Positions 1 to 8,258 of a stretch of 64,000 bases of DNA are shown here, piece by piece. Origin of the DNA: an uncultured Marinifilum sp. (GTDB lineage: Bacteria; Bacteroidota; Bacteroidia; Bacteroidales; Marinifilaceae); NCBI RefSeq assembly GCF_963677195.1, contig NZ_OY781918.1, positions 1,972,923 to 2,036,922 of the forward strand, in the 5' to 3' direction. Each line of letters starts with the position of its first letter. Positions within the stretch are counted from its first letter, which is position 1. Under the pieces are notes generated by a model that did no database searches, was not told the origin of the DNA, and saw only the letters and a list, made by a program, of their open reading frames with translations. A program made the position numbers and the translations under genes.

Positions 1-527
1 ATGATGAAGTTTTATGCGCTCTTTATCCTGTAACAGGAAAACGCTTCTTGAAATGGAAATATGGTTTGGAAGAAGTTCCTGCTGATGTTAAAGCTAAAAC
101 CATGGCCGAAGTAGAAAAAGAGAATGAACTTGTAAGAAAAGCTCTTTCTGGAGAACTTACTTCTAAAGGAAAAGGTACAGGTCGTGAGCTTGAGGTTACT
201 GTTGATGGAGAAACCTTTACTGTAGAAGTTAACGATCCTAACGGTCCAGCTACACCTCAGTTTAAAGGTCGTAAGAAAAAAGATGCTGCCAAAGACGAAA
301 TGGAGTCAGGTAGTGTTGTTGCTCCAATCCCAGGTATGATTGTAGAGTGTAAAGTAAAAGTTGGCGACGAAGTAAAAGTAGGAGATACATTAGTAGTACT
401 TGAAGCAATGAAGATGATGAACAATCTTGATGCTAAATCGGAAGGTACTGTAAAAGAAATTAAATGCGATTCTGGTGATTCTGTTGCTAAAGGTGATTTG
501 CTTTTAGTAATTGAGCCAAAAGCCTAA
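1..527 (+). CDS. Biotin-carrying C-terminal part of an oxaloacetate decarboxylase alpha / pyruvate carboxylase B-type subunit (5' end outside window)
   Basis: The reading frame is open from base 3 and runs in from upstream, so only the C-terminus is present. The first visible residues (DEVLCALYPVTGKRFL) look like the end of the carboxyltransferase domain. They are followed by a charged linker and a biotinyl/lipoyl domain. The biotin attachment site is EAMKMMN, with the biotinylated Lys codon at 411-413. Enzymes of this family move CO2 between oxaloacetate (or pyruvate) and biotin, as part of a soluble carboxylase or of a Na+-pumping decarboxylase; which one applies cannot be decided without the N-terminal part. 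A strong terminator follows, so the gene ends its transcription unit. It is separate from the acyl-CoA carboxylase genes at 58-62 kb. Confidence 0.85.
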   Translation, partial: DEVLCALYPVTGKRFLKWKYGLEEVPADVKAKTMAEVEKENELVRKALSGELTSKGKGTGRELEVTVDGETFTVEVNDPNGPATPQFKGRKKKDAAKDEMESGSVVAPIPGMIVECKVKVGDEVKVGDTLVVLEAMKMMNNLDAKSEGTVKEIKCDSGDSVAKGDLLLVIEPKA

Positions 528-553
528 TGACTATTTAATTATTGAGTTTTTAT

Positions 554-588
554 TACCCCCTAAATTTATTTTTAGGGGGTATTTTTTT
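554..588 (+). terminator. Rho-independent terminator after the biotin enzyme gene
   Basis: An 11-bp perfect stem (arms 554-564 and 571-581, core CCCCC/GGGGG) is followed by seven T residues. It lies 27 bp after the stop codon. Confidence 0.9.
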
Positions 589-720
589 AATATTGCACAT
601 AGTTTTACTAGGTAAGTTGTGTTTTTTAATATATTTGCACTCGTATTAATAATGGGTTTTAATTGCGAAAACTAAGATTTTATTAAAGACTAATTTTCGT
701 ATGAATTTCGAAAGAAGGCT

Positions 721-1170
721 ATGGAAAATATAATGGAGTATTTTATCGATCCCGATAAAAAGTTGATCGTAGAATATTATTGTGGAGAGTTTAAGATTGA
801 GGAGTTGATTGACTGTAAATTTGATATAGCAAGCGATGAACAATACAATCCTAATTATCATGTTCTTCATGATATTAGAGATGCTATATTTCTTTTCTCC
901 TTCGAGGAAATTAATAAATATGTAGAGTTTTTAGAGGGTGATTCTAAATATATTGGTAAAAGAAAATCAATTGTGTTAGCTTCTACGCCAGAACAGGTTG
1001 TAGTAGGCTTGGGTTTGGATATGCAAAAACGAGATTTGCCCATAAATATTAAGGTTGCCAGTACTTTTAAAACAGCCTTCGAATTTTTTAAACTTCCTTT
1101 ATCCGAAATAGAGAAGGCAGAATCGTGGATAGAATACCACAGAAGTAAAAACAATATTATTATAAAATAA
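721..1170 (+). CDS. Hypothetical protein, possible STAS/SpoIIAA-like fold
   Basis: This is a 149-residue soluble protein with no signal peptide and no membrane segment. Two starts are possible: ATG 721 and ATG 733 (four codons later, MEYFIDPDKK). The pattern is a beta strand, then a helix (FKIEELIDCKFDIASDE), another strand (YHVLHDIRDAI), a helix (FEEINKYVEFLE) and a strand with RKSIVLASTPEQ. This resembles small STAS/SpoIIAA-like proteins common in Bacteroidota, but that is only a fold impression. It stands alone between a terminator and a convergent regulator gene, so context gives no function. I do not recognise a named family with certainty. Confidence 0.7.
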   Translation: MENIMEYFIDPDKKLIVEYYCGEFKIEELIDCKFDIASDEQYNPNYHVLHDIRDAIFLFSFEEINKYVEFLEGDSKYIGKRKSIVLASTPEQVVVGLGLDMQKRDLPINIKVASTFKTAFEFFKLPLSEIEKAESWIEYHRSKNNIIIK

Positions 1171-1285
1171 GAAATTCGCTTTTTTATTTTACAAAGGCAT
1201 ACTTGATATGTAAAAATATAAGAATTACTTAGCCGATTATCAGACTGTAAGCTGTTGATCTTTTCGATTAAGTTTTCCTAATATT

Positions 1286-2917
1286 TTATATCTTATCGAT
1301 AAAACTAACCAAATTGTCTTCTCTTTCCAGTTTTAACTTCTTACGAATGCGATAGCGCGATGTGTTTACACCATTCAATGAAATGTTTAGCAATTGTGCC
1401 ATTTCTTTAGATGAAAAGTTCAATTTAATCAAAGCACAATGCTTTAGTTCGGTAGGTGTTAATTCTGGGAAACGAGATTTTAGCTTTTCATAAAATCCTT
1501 TGTTTACATCAATAAATCGCTTATCAAACTCTTGCCACAACTTTAATCTTCCAGTAGTTTTTAGTTTTACCGATTTTAGCAAAACCTCATTAGCCGGAGC
1601 ATATTTATTTATTGATTCAACTAAATCATTAATCATTGCATCTTTATCTATTAAACGAAGGGTAAAAGAGGTTAATTCTTTATTTTTCATTTCTACCAAT
1701 ACTCTATTTTTTTCTTCTTGTATCTGGGCCTTATTGCTTTGCCTTTCTTTCTCAATCTTATGCTTTTTACGCTGAAACTGTATTCGAAATACCAGCAAAG
1801 CAATAATGAAAAGAGCAAAAGAACTTATTAAAAACATTCGAATTCGAAGGTTGCTAGCTTTTTGCTGTATAAGCTCTTTGTCTCGTTTTAAAATAATGCG
1901 GTCGCGTTCAATTATTTTTTCTCGATAGATATTTCTAATATTAAGTATTCCTGAATTCTGAAATCCCTTTGTACTGAACAGTTCCTCGTTTAACTCTTTT
2001 GCCTCAGTTAAAATGCGGTAAGCTTCTTTGTATTTAGCTTGTTGTTTTAAACTTTTTGCCATGCCATTTAAACACTCAGCTTTTATGTCATAATGTTTTG
2101 GTCGTAGATCGATATTTTTAATTGCTCTTTTAAAAGCAAGTTCGGCTTTTTTATAATTTTTTAAAGAGTAATAGGTATTTCCCAAATAGAAATAAATAAT
2201 GGTAAGATAGCTGGGATCAGTATTCTGGAATTCTTTTTCTGCCTTAATAAATATCTCAAGTGCTTCCGAAAGTTTTCTTTGATTTCGAAAAATATTCCCT
2301 TTTTCGGAAAATAAATATGCTTTTTGGCTATTTGTATAGTTAAACTTATTGGCGATATAATAACACGAATCTAGGTACTGAAGTGCTATTGTGTAATTTT
2401 TTTTTCTGCGGTATGAGTGTACAAAATCAAAATACGCAGATATAAGAGCGTTTTCATCTAGTAATTCGTTTTTCAAGCCTTTTTTAGATAAAACCAAAGC
2501 TTTTTGTTCATGTATAAATGCTTCTTTACTTTTTCCAAAAATATTATAAAGCCAACCCAGGTTAGTGTGAATACGATGCTGTAAAACTATGTTCTCATTT
2601 AAATTTGCTAAATCTAAAGCCTCCCATAAATCGGAAAATGCAGCACTATAATTTCCTTCATTACTTCTACTTTTCGAGCGCTTAATTAAGGTTTTACATA
2701 GTCGAGTTGTATCTTTTTTTTGTTCATAATACCGATAAAGTGCATTTAAGTCGTTCATGCATGAACTATCCTGTTTTAGAACAGAATTGTATGTGTCAAT
2801 ATACCAATCGGTGCTATCCTTTTGAGCTGAAAAAAGGGGGGTAAATGCAAATAATAATCCCAGTAAAATACTGTTTTTGTTTATTATCTTGCTTATATTC
2901 ATAGATTTATAGAGCAA
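1286..2917 (-). CDS. TPR-repeat sensor with transmembrane segment and LuxR-type DNA-binding domain
   Basis: The 543-residue protein has an N-terminal signal/anchor (about 1-30). A run of tetratricopeptide repeats (about 60-320, e.g. YFYLGNTYYSLKNYKKAELAF) is followed by a single membrane helix (about 359-381) and a Lys/Glu-rich coiled coil. The C-terminus (about 483-543) is a LuxR/GerE helix-turn-helix (LTPTELKHCALIKLNFSSKE). This architecture, with extracytoplasmic TPRs and a cytoplasmic HTH, is a common one-component sensor of Bacteroidota. The gene is divergent from the GH43 glycosidase at 3205 across 287 bp, so it may control that gene; this is inference. The ligand is unknown. The start is the ATG at 2915-2917; an in-frame ATG seven codons in (2894-2896) also precedes the hydrophobic signal. 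Confidence 0.85.
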   Translation of the reverse strand: MLYKSMNISKIINKNSILLGLLFAFTPLFSAQKDSTDWYIDTYNSVLKQDSSCMNDLNALYRYYEQKKDTTRLCKTLIKRSKSRSNEGNYSAAFSDLWEALDLANLNENIVLQHRIHTNLGWLYNIFGKSKEAFIHEQKALVLSKKGLKNELLDENALISAYFDFVHSYRRKKNYTIALQYLDSCYYIANKFNYTNSQKAYLFSEKGNIFRNQRKLSEALEIFIKAEKEFQNTDPSYLTIIYFYLGNTYYSLKNYKKAELAFKRAIKNIDLRPKHYDIKAECLNGMAKSLKQQAKYKEAYRILTEAKELNEELFSTKGFQNSGILNIRNIYREKIIERDRIILKRDKELIQQKASNLRIRMFLISSFALFIIALLVFRIQFQRKKHKIEKERQSNKAQIQEEKNRVLVEMKNKELTSFTLRLIDKDAMINDLVESINKYAPANEVLLKSVKLKTTGRLKLWQEFDKRFIDVNKGFYEKLKSRFPELTPTELKHCALIKLNFSSKEMAQLLNISLNGVNTSRYRIRKKLKLEREDNLVSFIDKI

Positions 2918-3204
2918 TAGTTTTTATTTTTGATATTCTTAAAATAGTATGTAAAAATAAGTATTTGTGTGCTAATAAAATTCGTATTGTATGATTTTTG
3001 AAGCAGTCATTTATTTTTAAATGCCTGCAATAAGCTGCACATTTACAAGAGAATTATAATTTTACTGATAGTTAAAGGTATTGATAGAAAATCTATGCTT
3101 AACACAATACTTTCTCAATTGTGTTTTTTTAAGAGAATTAGGCAATAGACTTTAAGTATTAGACTTATTTTCATAAACAAATTAAAAATCAAAACAATAT
3201 ACAA

Positions 3205-4857
3205 ATGGAGGCTCTACGGATAAAAACAATTTTTGTATTGATGACTTGCTTGTTATTTTTTTCAAGCACTTACGGACAATCAGCTCCCGAAACATTTAAA
3301 AATCCTATTCTTTCTGGATTTTACCCCGATCCTTCCATTTGTCGTGTGGGAGATACCTACTACATGGTAAATTCAAGTTTCGAATGGTATCCGGGTTTAC
3401 CAATTCATCGTAGTAAAGATCTGGTGAATTGGGAGAAAATTGGTCACGGTCTTCATCGCCCCGATCAAATTGTGTATCAGGATGGCCTTAAGAATTCTAA
3501 TGGTATATTTGCGCCAAGTATCCGGTATCATAAAGGCACCTTTTATATCATTACCACCATGGTTGGACAAAAAGGGAATTTCATTATTACTGCTAAAAAT
3601 CCATCAGGCCCTTGGAGCAATCCAATGTGGATTAAAGATGCTCCGGGCATTGATCCTTCTCTTTTTTGGGATGATGATGGGCGGTGTTATTATACCGGAG
3701 CAGCTGTAATTGATGGGACTAAAAAAGAATGGCCTGGTAAAAATGGTATTTGGATGCAGGAGATTAATCCTGATAAAGGCATTTTAATAGGAGAAAAAAA
3801 GCAGGTAACTTATGGGCATGCTTCAAATGCTCGTTGGGCCGAGGGACCACATTTGTATAAGATAGATGGAGAATATGTTTTGTTGATTGGAGAAGGTGGT
3901 ACAAGTGAATTTCATGCGGTTACTATTTTCAATAGTAAAAATTTATGGGGACCTTATGTTCCAAACCATGCAAACCCAGTAATTACGCATCGTCATTTAG
4001 GATATACTTATCCGATAATACAAACCGGTCATGCCGATTTAGTACAAACACAAAATGGCGAATGGTGGAGTGTTATGCTGGCAAAAAGGCCTGTTAATGG
4101 TTATTCTATTCTTGCTCGTGAAACATTTTTGGCAAAAGTTGAAATATCTCACCAGGAAAATGGTGTAACTCTTATTTATAATCCTGGTAAAGGTTTATTA
4201 CAAATGGAACAAAAAAGACCAGATTTGCCATGGACTCCTGTATCAGAGCCTATTTTAAAGGATAATTTTGACTCGGAATTACTCGATTTGGAATGGAATT
4301 GTTTGCGAACGCCTCAGGTTCAGTGGTATCGTCAGAAAAAAGGAAAAATGGAGATTGATCTGCGTCCGCAAACTATCAGCGAGTGGAAAAACCCTTCATT
4401 TTTGGCAAAGAGAGTAAAACATCACAATTATGAAGTTTGTACCAAAATGCAATTTTCATCCAATAAGAAAAATGAACAGGCAGGCTTGGTGCTCTATCGA
4501 AAATCATCTACGCATTATCAATTACTTCGTATAAAAAATGAAATGGTACTTTTAAAAAACACTGCGAAAAAAGTAAATGCAGAAAATGGAGTGCTTGAAG
4601 AAATTGCGAGAATGCCCATCAAGGGATCGCTTGTTTATCTTAAGCTTGTAAGTAAAGGTCTTGCTGCCAAGTTTTATTTTGGTACTTCCGAAACCGATTT
4701 AGTACAAATTGGCGAAGTACAGGACTTATCTTATTTTGGCGATGAAATAGCGTGGGGATTTAATGGCACTTATATTGGAATGTATGCTACATCTTTAGGC
4801 GAGAAAAGTAAAAGTAAAGCATATTTCGATTGGTTTGAGTATAAAAACCAGTACTAA
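3205..4857 (+). CDS. Secreted glycoside hydrolase family 43 enzyme (beta-xylosidase / alpha-L-arabinofuranosidase type)
   Basis: The 550-residue protein has a signal peptide (cleavage near STYGQ, residues 21-25). A five-bladed GH43 propeller follows. The expected acidic residues are visible: Asp42 in YPDPSI (general base), Asp150 in GIDPSLFW (pKa modulator) and Glu213 in WAEGPHLY (general acid). The C-terminal 200 residues look like the concanavalin-A-like beta-sandwich usual in beta-xylosidases. Such enzymes release xylose or arabinose from plant or algal polysaccharides. There is no susC/susD pair nearby, so this is not a complete polysaccharide utilisation locus. The divergent TPR-LuxR gene is a candidate regulator. 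The exact substrate cannot be read from the sequence. Confidence 0.9.
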   Translation: MEALRIKTIFVLMTCLLFFSSTYGQSAPETFKNPILSGFYPDPSICRVGDTYYMVNSSFEWYPGLPIHRSKDLVNWEKIGHGLHRPDQIVYQDGLKNSNGIFAPSIRYHKGTFYIITTMVGQKGNFIITAKNPSGPWSNPMWIKDAPGIDPSLFWDDDGRCYYTGAAVIDGTKKEWPGKNGIWMQEINPDKGILIGEKKQVTYGHASNARWAEGPHLYKIDGEYVLLIGEGGTSEFHAVTIFNSKNLWGPYVPNHANPVITHRHLGYTYPIIQTGHADLVQTQNGEWWSVMLAKRPVNGYSILARETFLAKVEISHQENGVTLIYNPGKGLLQMEQKRPDLPWTPVSEPILKDNFDSELLDLEWNCLRTPQVQWYRQKKGKMEIDLRPQTISEWKNPSFLAKRVKHHNYEVCTKMQFSSNKKNEQAGLVLYRKSSTHYQLLRIKNEMVLLKNTAKKVNAENGVLEEIARMPIKGSLVYLKLVSKGLAAKFYFGTSETDLVQIGEVQDLSYFGDEIAWGFNGTYIGMYATSLGEKSKSKAYFDWFEYKNQY

Positions 4858-5252
4858 TAAATAGAAATACTCTTATAATTATTACAAAGAAATTATAATA
4901 AGGCCATGAAATATTCAATATACATTCTACTGCTATACATTTTCGTTTATTTTTCCTGTGCAAAAGAAAATGTGTGAAGAACATAAGATTTTAATTTCAA
5001 TTGCAATATTTCTTTGGATGAATAAGCTCATGTAGATTAGCCTCCGAATAATTATACAAAAAAACTCATATTTGAATAGTATAACTTAACGAATTCATTG
5101 TTCAACAATACAAAGGGTAATATACTGTAATATTAACAGAGTATACTTTTCATAAAAACAATAGTTTCGATATATTTATTCTTTGTAAAGCATTTATTAT
5201 ATTTAAAACAAAAACAATCAGCAACTCTTCCTAAAGTAAATATATCGATAAC
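4858..5252. other. Intergenic AT-rich stretch, no gene seen
   Basis: About 395 bp with no convincing reading frame. It lies between the GH43 gene and decayed sequence, and looks like the left edge of the accessory region. A short inverted pair around TCGATATATT (about 5166) and AATATATCGA (about 5239) is AT-rich and may be chance. Confidence 0.5.
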
Positions 5253-5586
5253 ATGGGTAGGTTTAGTGAAAAGTTATCAGTTACAAAAAAAATGGATAGA
5301 GGAGATTTATTTGAAGAAACATATCGAGCAATAATGATTGAAGCGGGAATATTTAATCATGATTAGACATTGCAGTTTGGATTATTATCAGATTAATGTA
5401 AATTAATTTATCTTGGAAAGGGAAAAATTAATTTCAGAAATGATTAACTATGTCCAAATTGACCTTGACAATATGTTCTTTGGAACCTCACCAGAAATAA
5501 GGGATCTTAAAAATGCTTTATCAAAAAATTTCAGGACTATTGATGAAATAAAGAAAATACCTATTAAAAAACGCAATTATGGCTAA
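5253..5586 (+). pseudogene. Decayed small gene upstream of the DUF6398-like gene
   Basis: A frame starts at ATG 5253 (MGRFSEKLSV) and reads 37 codons to TAG 5364. The same frame then reads TLQFGLLSD to a second stop, TAA 5394. Sense continues in the +1 frame from about 5413 (LISEMINYVQIDLDNMF) and ends at TAA 5584, overlapping the next gene's ATG (5579) by 8 bp. The continuity of protein-like sequence, and the coupling overlap normal for two-gene units, suggest one original gene of about 100 codons. It has been broken by two stops and a frameshift. The alternative is two unrelated mini-genes (37 and 57 codons). I do not recognise the family. Confidence 0.45.
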
Positions 5587-6082
5587 GGAAGTATTTAAAA
5601 ATAAAGAAAAAGAATTATTAGAGCTTACAGGTAAGTTTTGTTCTCAAAAACTGAATGAAGAATATCTATTTTTATGTAGCAAACTTATAAATAAACTAGG
5701 TAAACAAAAAGAAGTCCCTTTTAAAAGAGGAAAGATTGAAATTTGGGCAGCAGCAATAATTTATGCTGTGGGTTCAATAAATTTTCTTTTTGACAAATCA
5801 TTTGAACCATATATTTCGACTGATGAACTAAATACTTTTTTTGGAACCAAGAAAACTACAGTATCAAACAAAGCCAGACAAATAAAAGATATGTTTGATA
5901 TGTGGCATTTTAGTCCAGAATTTTCAACTCAGAATATGGAAGAAAAGAATCCATTTAACAATATGGTAATGGTAGATGGATTAATTGTTCCTTTATCTTC
6001 AATTCCTGAAGATTTACAAGAAATGGTTAAGAAAGAACGTGCTGAAGGAAGAGATATAGAATTTACTTCTCAGACTGATTAA
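5579..6082 (+). CDS. DUF6398-like protein
   Basis: The 167-residue soluble protein is mostly helical. The middle section has KRGKIEIWAAAIIYAVGSIN followed by a turn and TKKTTVSNKARQIKDMFD. This resembles the cyclin/TFIIB-like helical core I associate with DUF6398; the family name is from memory and unverified. Such proteins are scattered accessory genes in Bacteroidota and Firmicutes, with no established function that I know of. The start overlaps the end of the decayed upstream frame (ATG 5579 against TAA 5584), which points to former translational coupling. The C-terminal 40 residues are acidic and probably disordered. Confidence 0.65.
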   Translation: MAKEVFKNKEKELLELTGKFCSQKLNEEYLFLCSKLINKLGKQKEVPFKRGKIEIWAAAIIYAVGSINFLFDKSFEPYISTDELNTFFGTKKTTVSNKARQIKDMFDMWHFSPEFSTQNMEEKNPFNNMVMVDGLIVPLSSIPEDLQEMVKKERAEGRDIEFTSQTD

Positions 6083-6349
6083 ATAGGAATACCAGCTAGT
6101 AACACTAATGAGTATAGTTCATGAGGCGTTCGTTAGTATGCGAAGCATTGCATCCCGCTTTAATCTTGGCAGTGGGGGTTAGGTGTCTGACTGTAAATTA
6201 TTTACAAAAAGGCGCACTAGTAGTAGCACTTCGGTATAAAACTGTAATGTATTCCTGCCATAGGCAGGATAACTTTATTTGAGATGGTGGAAAGTATTAA
6301 AAGCTAGCTCCACTGGTGTTATTTTACAGGAGAGGGCATCTAACCGAAC
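6083..6349. other. Non-coding remnant DNA between the DUF6398-like gene and the integrase fragment
   Basis: No open frame of note. A 7-bp hairpin (TCCTGCC at 6253-6259, GGCAGGA at 6263-6269) is present. The stretch from about 6120 is richer in G and C than its flanks and might be remnant mobile DNA, but no known RNA or gene was recognised. Confidence 0.4.
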
Positions 6350-6439
6350 GATCATACAACCGAAAAAACCACTCAAATCTATCTCGATAGTTTCGAAAAT
6401 GAAGTATTAGATGCAGCCAATAGATTGATTACACTTTGA
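6350..6439 (+). pseudogene. C-terminal fragment of a tyrosine recombinase (integrase)
   Basis: Thirty codons ending at TGA 6437 read DHTTEKTTQIYLDSFENE and then VLDAANRLITL. This matches the tail of Bacteroidota tyrosine recombinases: the end of the LGH box, the TT.IY motif containing the catalytic tyrosine (YLDSFEN), and a short helix. An in-frame TAA at 6341 lies just upstream, and the rest of the enzyme (the R..K..HxxR core) is absent. The gene is therefore a remnant. It marks former integration of a mobile element at the left of the accessory block, immediately before the AbiE operator region. Confidence 0.7.
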
Positions 6440-6516
6440 TTTTGTAACAAATTTTCACTAAATATGTTACAAAAATACATGTTTGGATGTAACAAATATT
6501 TACTAAATTTGTTACA
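6440..6516 (+). promoter_or_regulatory. Two tandem palindromic operators before the AbiE-type pair
   Basis: Two near-copies of one inverted repeat lie about 45 bp apart. Site 1 has arms 6440-6449 and 6465-6474 (TTTTGTAACA / TGTTACAAAA). Site 2 has arms 6489-6498 and 6507-6516 (TGTAACAAAT / ATTTGTTACA). The arms are exact 10-bp complements in each copy, and the spacers are also similar (TTTCACTAA and ATTTACTAA). Site 2 overlaps the -7 element. This is what is expected for binding by the AbiEi-like antitoxin, which autorepresses in characterised AbiE systems; binding here is inference. Confidence 0.7.
6482..6511 (+). promoter_or_regulatory. Bacteroidota-type promoter for the AbiE-type pair
   Basis: TTTG (6482-6485), an 18-bp spacer, then TAAATTTG (6504-6511), fitting the TTTG-N17-19-TAnnTTTG consensus. 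Transcription would begin near 6518-6520. That excludes the ATG at 6464 and supports the ATG at 6533 as the start of the antitoxin gene. Confidence 0.7.
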
Positions 6517-6532
6517 AAATGCATTGAGTGTT

Positions 6533-7129
6533 ATGTGTGGAATAGAAAAACAAGTTAAAGATAAAATTAGTAGCCGAAAGCGTGGAACGGTTTTGTTTCC
6601 AGATGATTTTGAAATGTGTGGATCTTCTGAGGCAGTTAGGCTTTCCTTACATCGATTGGTAAAACAAGGTTTTGTAAAAAGACTTGCCCATGGTATATAT
6701 TATCGTCCGATCATAGATGACTTCATAGGAGAACTAAGACCTTCAGCCGAGGATGTAGTACAGGCAATTGCCAAGCGTGATAAAATTCGTTTAATGCCTA
6801 CGGGAGCTTATGCTCTTAATGCATTGGGATTAAGTACCCAGGTGCCAATGAAATTGGTTTTTCTTACCGATGGAGCACCCAGAATCATTCATTTGGGAAA
6901 AATAACGATCAAGTTGAAAAAGACAACTCCCAAAGTACTTTCTGCAAAAGGAAAAATTAGTAGCCTGGTGATTCAGGCTTTAAAAGAAATTGGAAAAGAC
7001 AAAGTGTATCCCGAAGAAGAAATCAGAATATTGGATTTGCTAAAGAAAGAAGATCAAAAACATTTGGTACATGATATCAGTTTGGCACCAGTTTGGATTC
7101 AAAAAATAATGAAAAAAGCGCTTGACTAA
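6533..7129 (+). CDS. abiEi: AbiEi-like antitoxin (DUF6088-type) of a type IV toxin-antitoxin pair
   Basis: The preferred start ATG 6533 gives 198 residues (MCGIEKQVKD); a frame extension to 6464 would start upstream of the predicted transcription start. The N-terminal 65 residues form a winged helix-turn-helix (RGTVLFPDDF, then RLSLHRLVKQGFVKRLAHGIYY). A DUF6088/AbiEi-type domain follows (IRLMPTGAYALNALGLS, then PMKLVFLTDGAPRIIHLG). In characterised AbiE systems this protein represses its own operon and counteracts the AbiEii nucleotidyltransferase. The stop codon is 2 bp before the ATG of the toxin frame, as in a coupled operon. Two palindromic operators sit directly upstream. The gene looks intact even though its toxin partner is interrupted. 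Confidence 0.85.
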   Translation: MCGIEKQVKDKISSRKRGTVLFPDDFEMCGSSEAVRLSLHRLVKQGFVKRLAHGIYYRPIIDDFIGELRPSAEDVVQAIAKRDKIRLMPTGAYALNALGLSTQVPMKLVFLTDGAPRIIHLGKITIKLKKTTPKVLSAKGKISSLVIQALKEIGKDKVYPEEEIRILDLLKKEDQKHLVHDISLAPVWIQKIMKKALD

Positions 7130-7266
7130 AAATGTATAGATTTTATAATATCCCATCAGAAACAAAAGCAGTTGTATTTAATGAGCTGAGATCAAAAGTC
7201 GGATTACCTCCCTATGCCATCGTAAAAGACTGGTGGGTAGTGTAAACCCTGGCCATTATCTTCGAA

Positions 7267-8169
7267 ATGGAAATCGGAAAACATCTGGTATTTAAAGGAG
7301 GGACATCTCTTAGTAAGTCCTGGAATTTGATCGAACGATTTTCCGAAGATATCGACCTGGCAGTTGACAGAAGTTTTCTTGGATTTGAAGGAGAGCTCAC
7401 CCGCAAGAAAGAAATCACGAAACTACGCAAAGAATCCAATCGCTACATATCCGAAGTTTTCTTCCCGGAATTAACACAAAAATTTCAGGAAAAAGGCCTG
7501 ACAAATGTTGAATTAAAATTGGTAGAAGCCAAAGATTCCGATCAGGATCCGCGCATCATAGAAATCTATTATCCCAATGTAGTGGATTCTCCGGGTTACA
7601 TCCAACCCAGAGTTCAGGTTGAAATAGGTTGCAGATCATTAAAAGAACCATTTTCTCAATGTGCCATTTCATCTTTTGTCGATGAGCATTATCCCGATGC
7701 ACCATTTGCTCAGGATAAAGTAAGCATTCCAACCGTTAATCCGGAGCGAACCTTACTTGAGAAAATATTTTTACTGCATGAAGAATTCCAAAGACCACTG
7801 GAAAAAATCAGAGTCGATCGTTTAAGTCGTCACCTTTACGATGTTTACCAGCTGTCGCAAACCGAATTTGCAGAAAAGGCAATCGCCGATAAAGATTTGT
7901 ATGAAACAATCGTAAACCACCGGTACCGATTTGCCAAATTGGGAGGAGTAGATTACAATCTGCATCAACCTCAAAGCATCAGTATAATACCAATTTCGGA
8001 AATGATTGATGCTTGGAAAAAAGACTATATAACAATGCAGGAACAAATGATTTATGGAGAATCGCCATCTTTTGAGGAATTGATCAGCCAACTCCAAAAA
8101 TTCACACAACAGATCAATGAAATTGACTGGGTAATTCGTGGCGAATTTAAGCCTATTGTAAAGCAATAA
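7267..8169 (+). CDS. abiEii: AbiEii-like nucleotidyltransferase toxin, N-terminus cut off by an in-frame stop
   Basis: The full frame begins at ATG 7132 (MYRFYNIPSETKAVV), 2 bp after the antitoxin gene. It meets TAA at 7243-7245 (codon 38, context WVV-stop-TLAIIFEME) and continues in the same frame to 8169. The remaining open part starts at ATG 7267 and has 300 residues. It carries the nucleotidyltransferase signature: GGTS at residues 11-14 and the SEDIDL acidic pair (Asp28, Asp30). A single C-to-T change (CAA to TAA) would explain the stop. The original gene of 345 codons would be a normal AbiEii. Whether the shortened form is made or active is unknown, because it lacks the N-terminal helices that precede the active site. 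Confidence 0.8.
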   Translation: MEIGKHLVFKGGTSLSKSWNLIERFSEDIDLAVDRSFLGFEGELTRKKEITKLRKESNRYISEVFFPELTQKFQEKGLTNVELKLVEAKDSDQDPRIIEIYYPNVVDSPGYIQPRVQVEIGCRSLKEPFSQCAISSFVDEHYPDAPFAQDKVSIPTVNPERTLLEKIFLLHEEFQRPLEKIRVDRLSRHLYDVYQLSQTEFAEKAIADKDLYETIVNHRYRFAKLGGVDYNLHQPQSISIIPISEMIDAWKKDYITMQEQMIYGESPSFEELISQLQKFTQQINEIDWVIRGEFKPIVKQ

Positions 8170-8258
8170 AAGAGTTAAATTATTAGCAATATTGAACTTC
8201 CTTTTGTTTCGTATTGACGAATTTATTTTGCAGTATGTTTAATTAACCTTAAATTATT

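Noticed and set aside
6083..6349. Possible group II intron or structured RNA remnant
   Set aside because: Only one clear 7-bp hairpin was found; no domain V-like sequence and no reverse transcriptase fragment.
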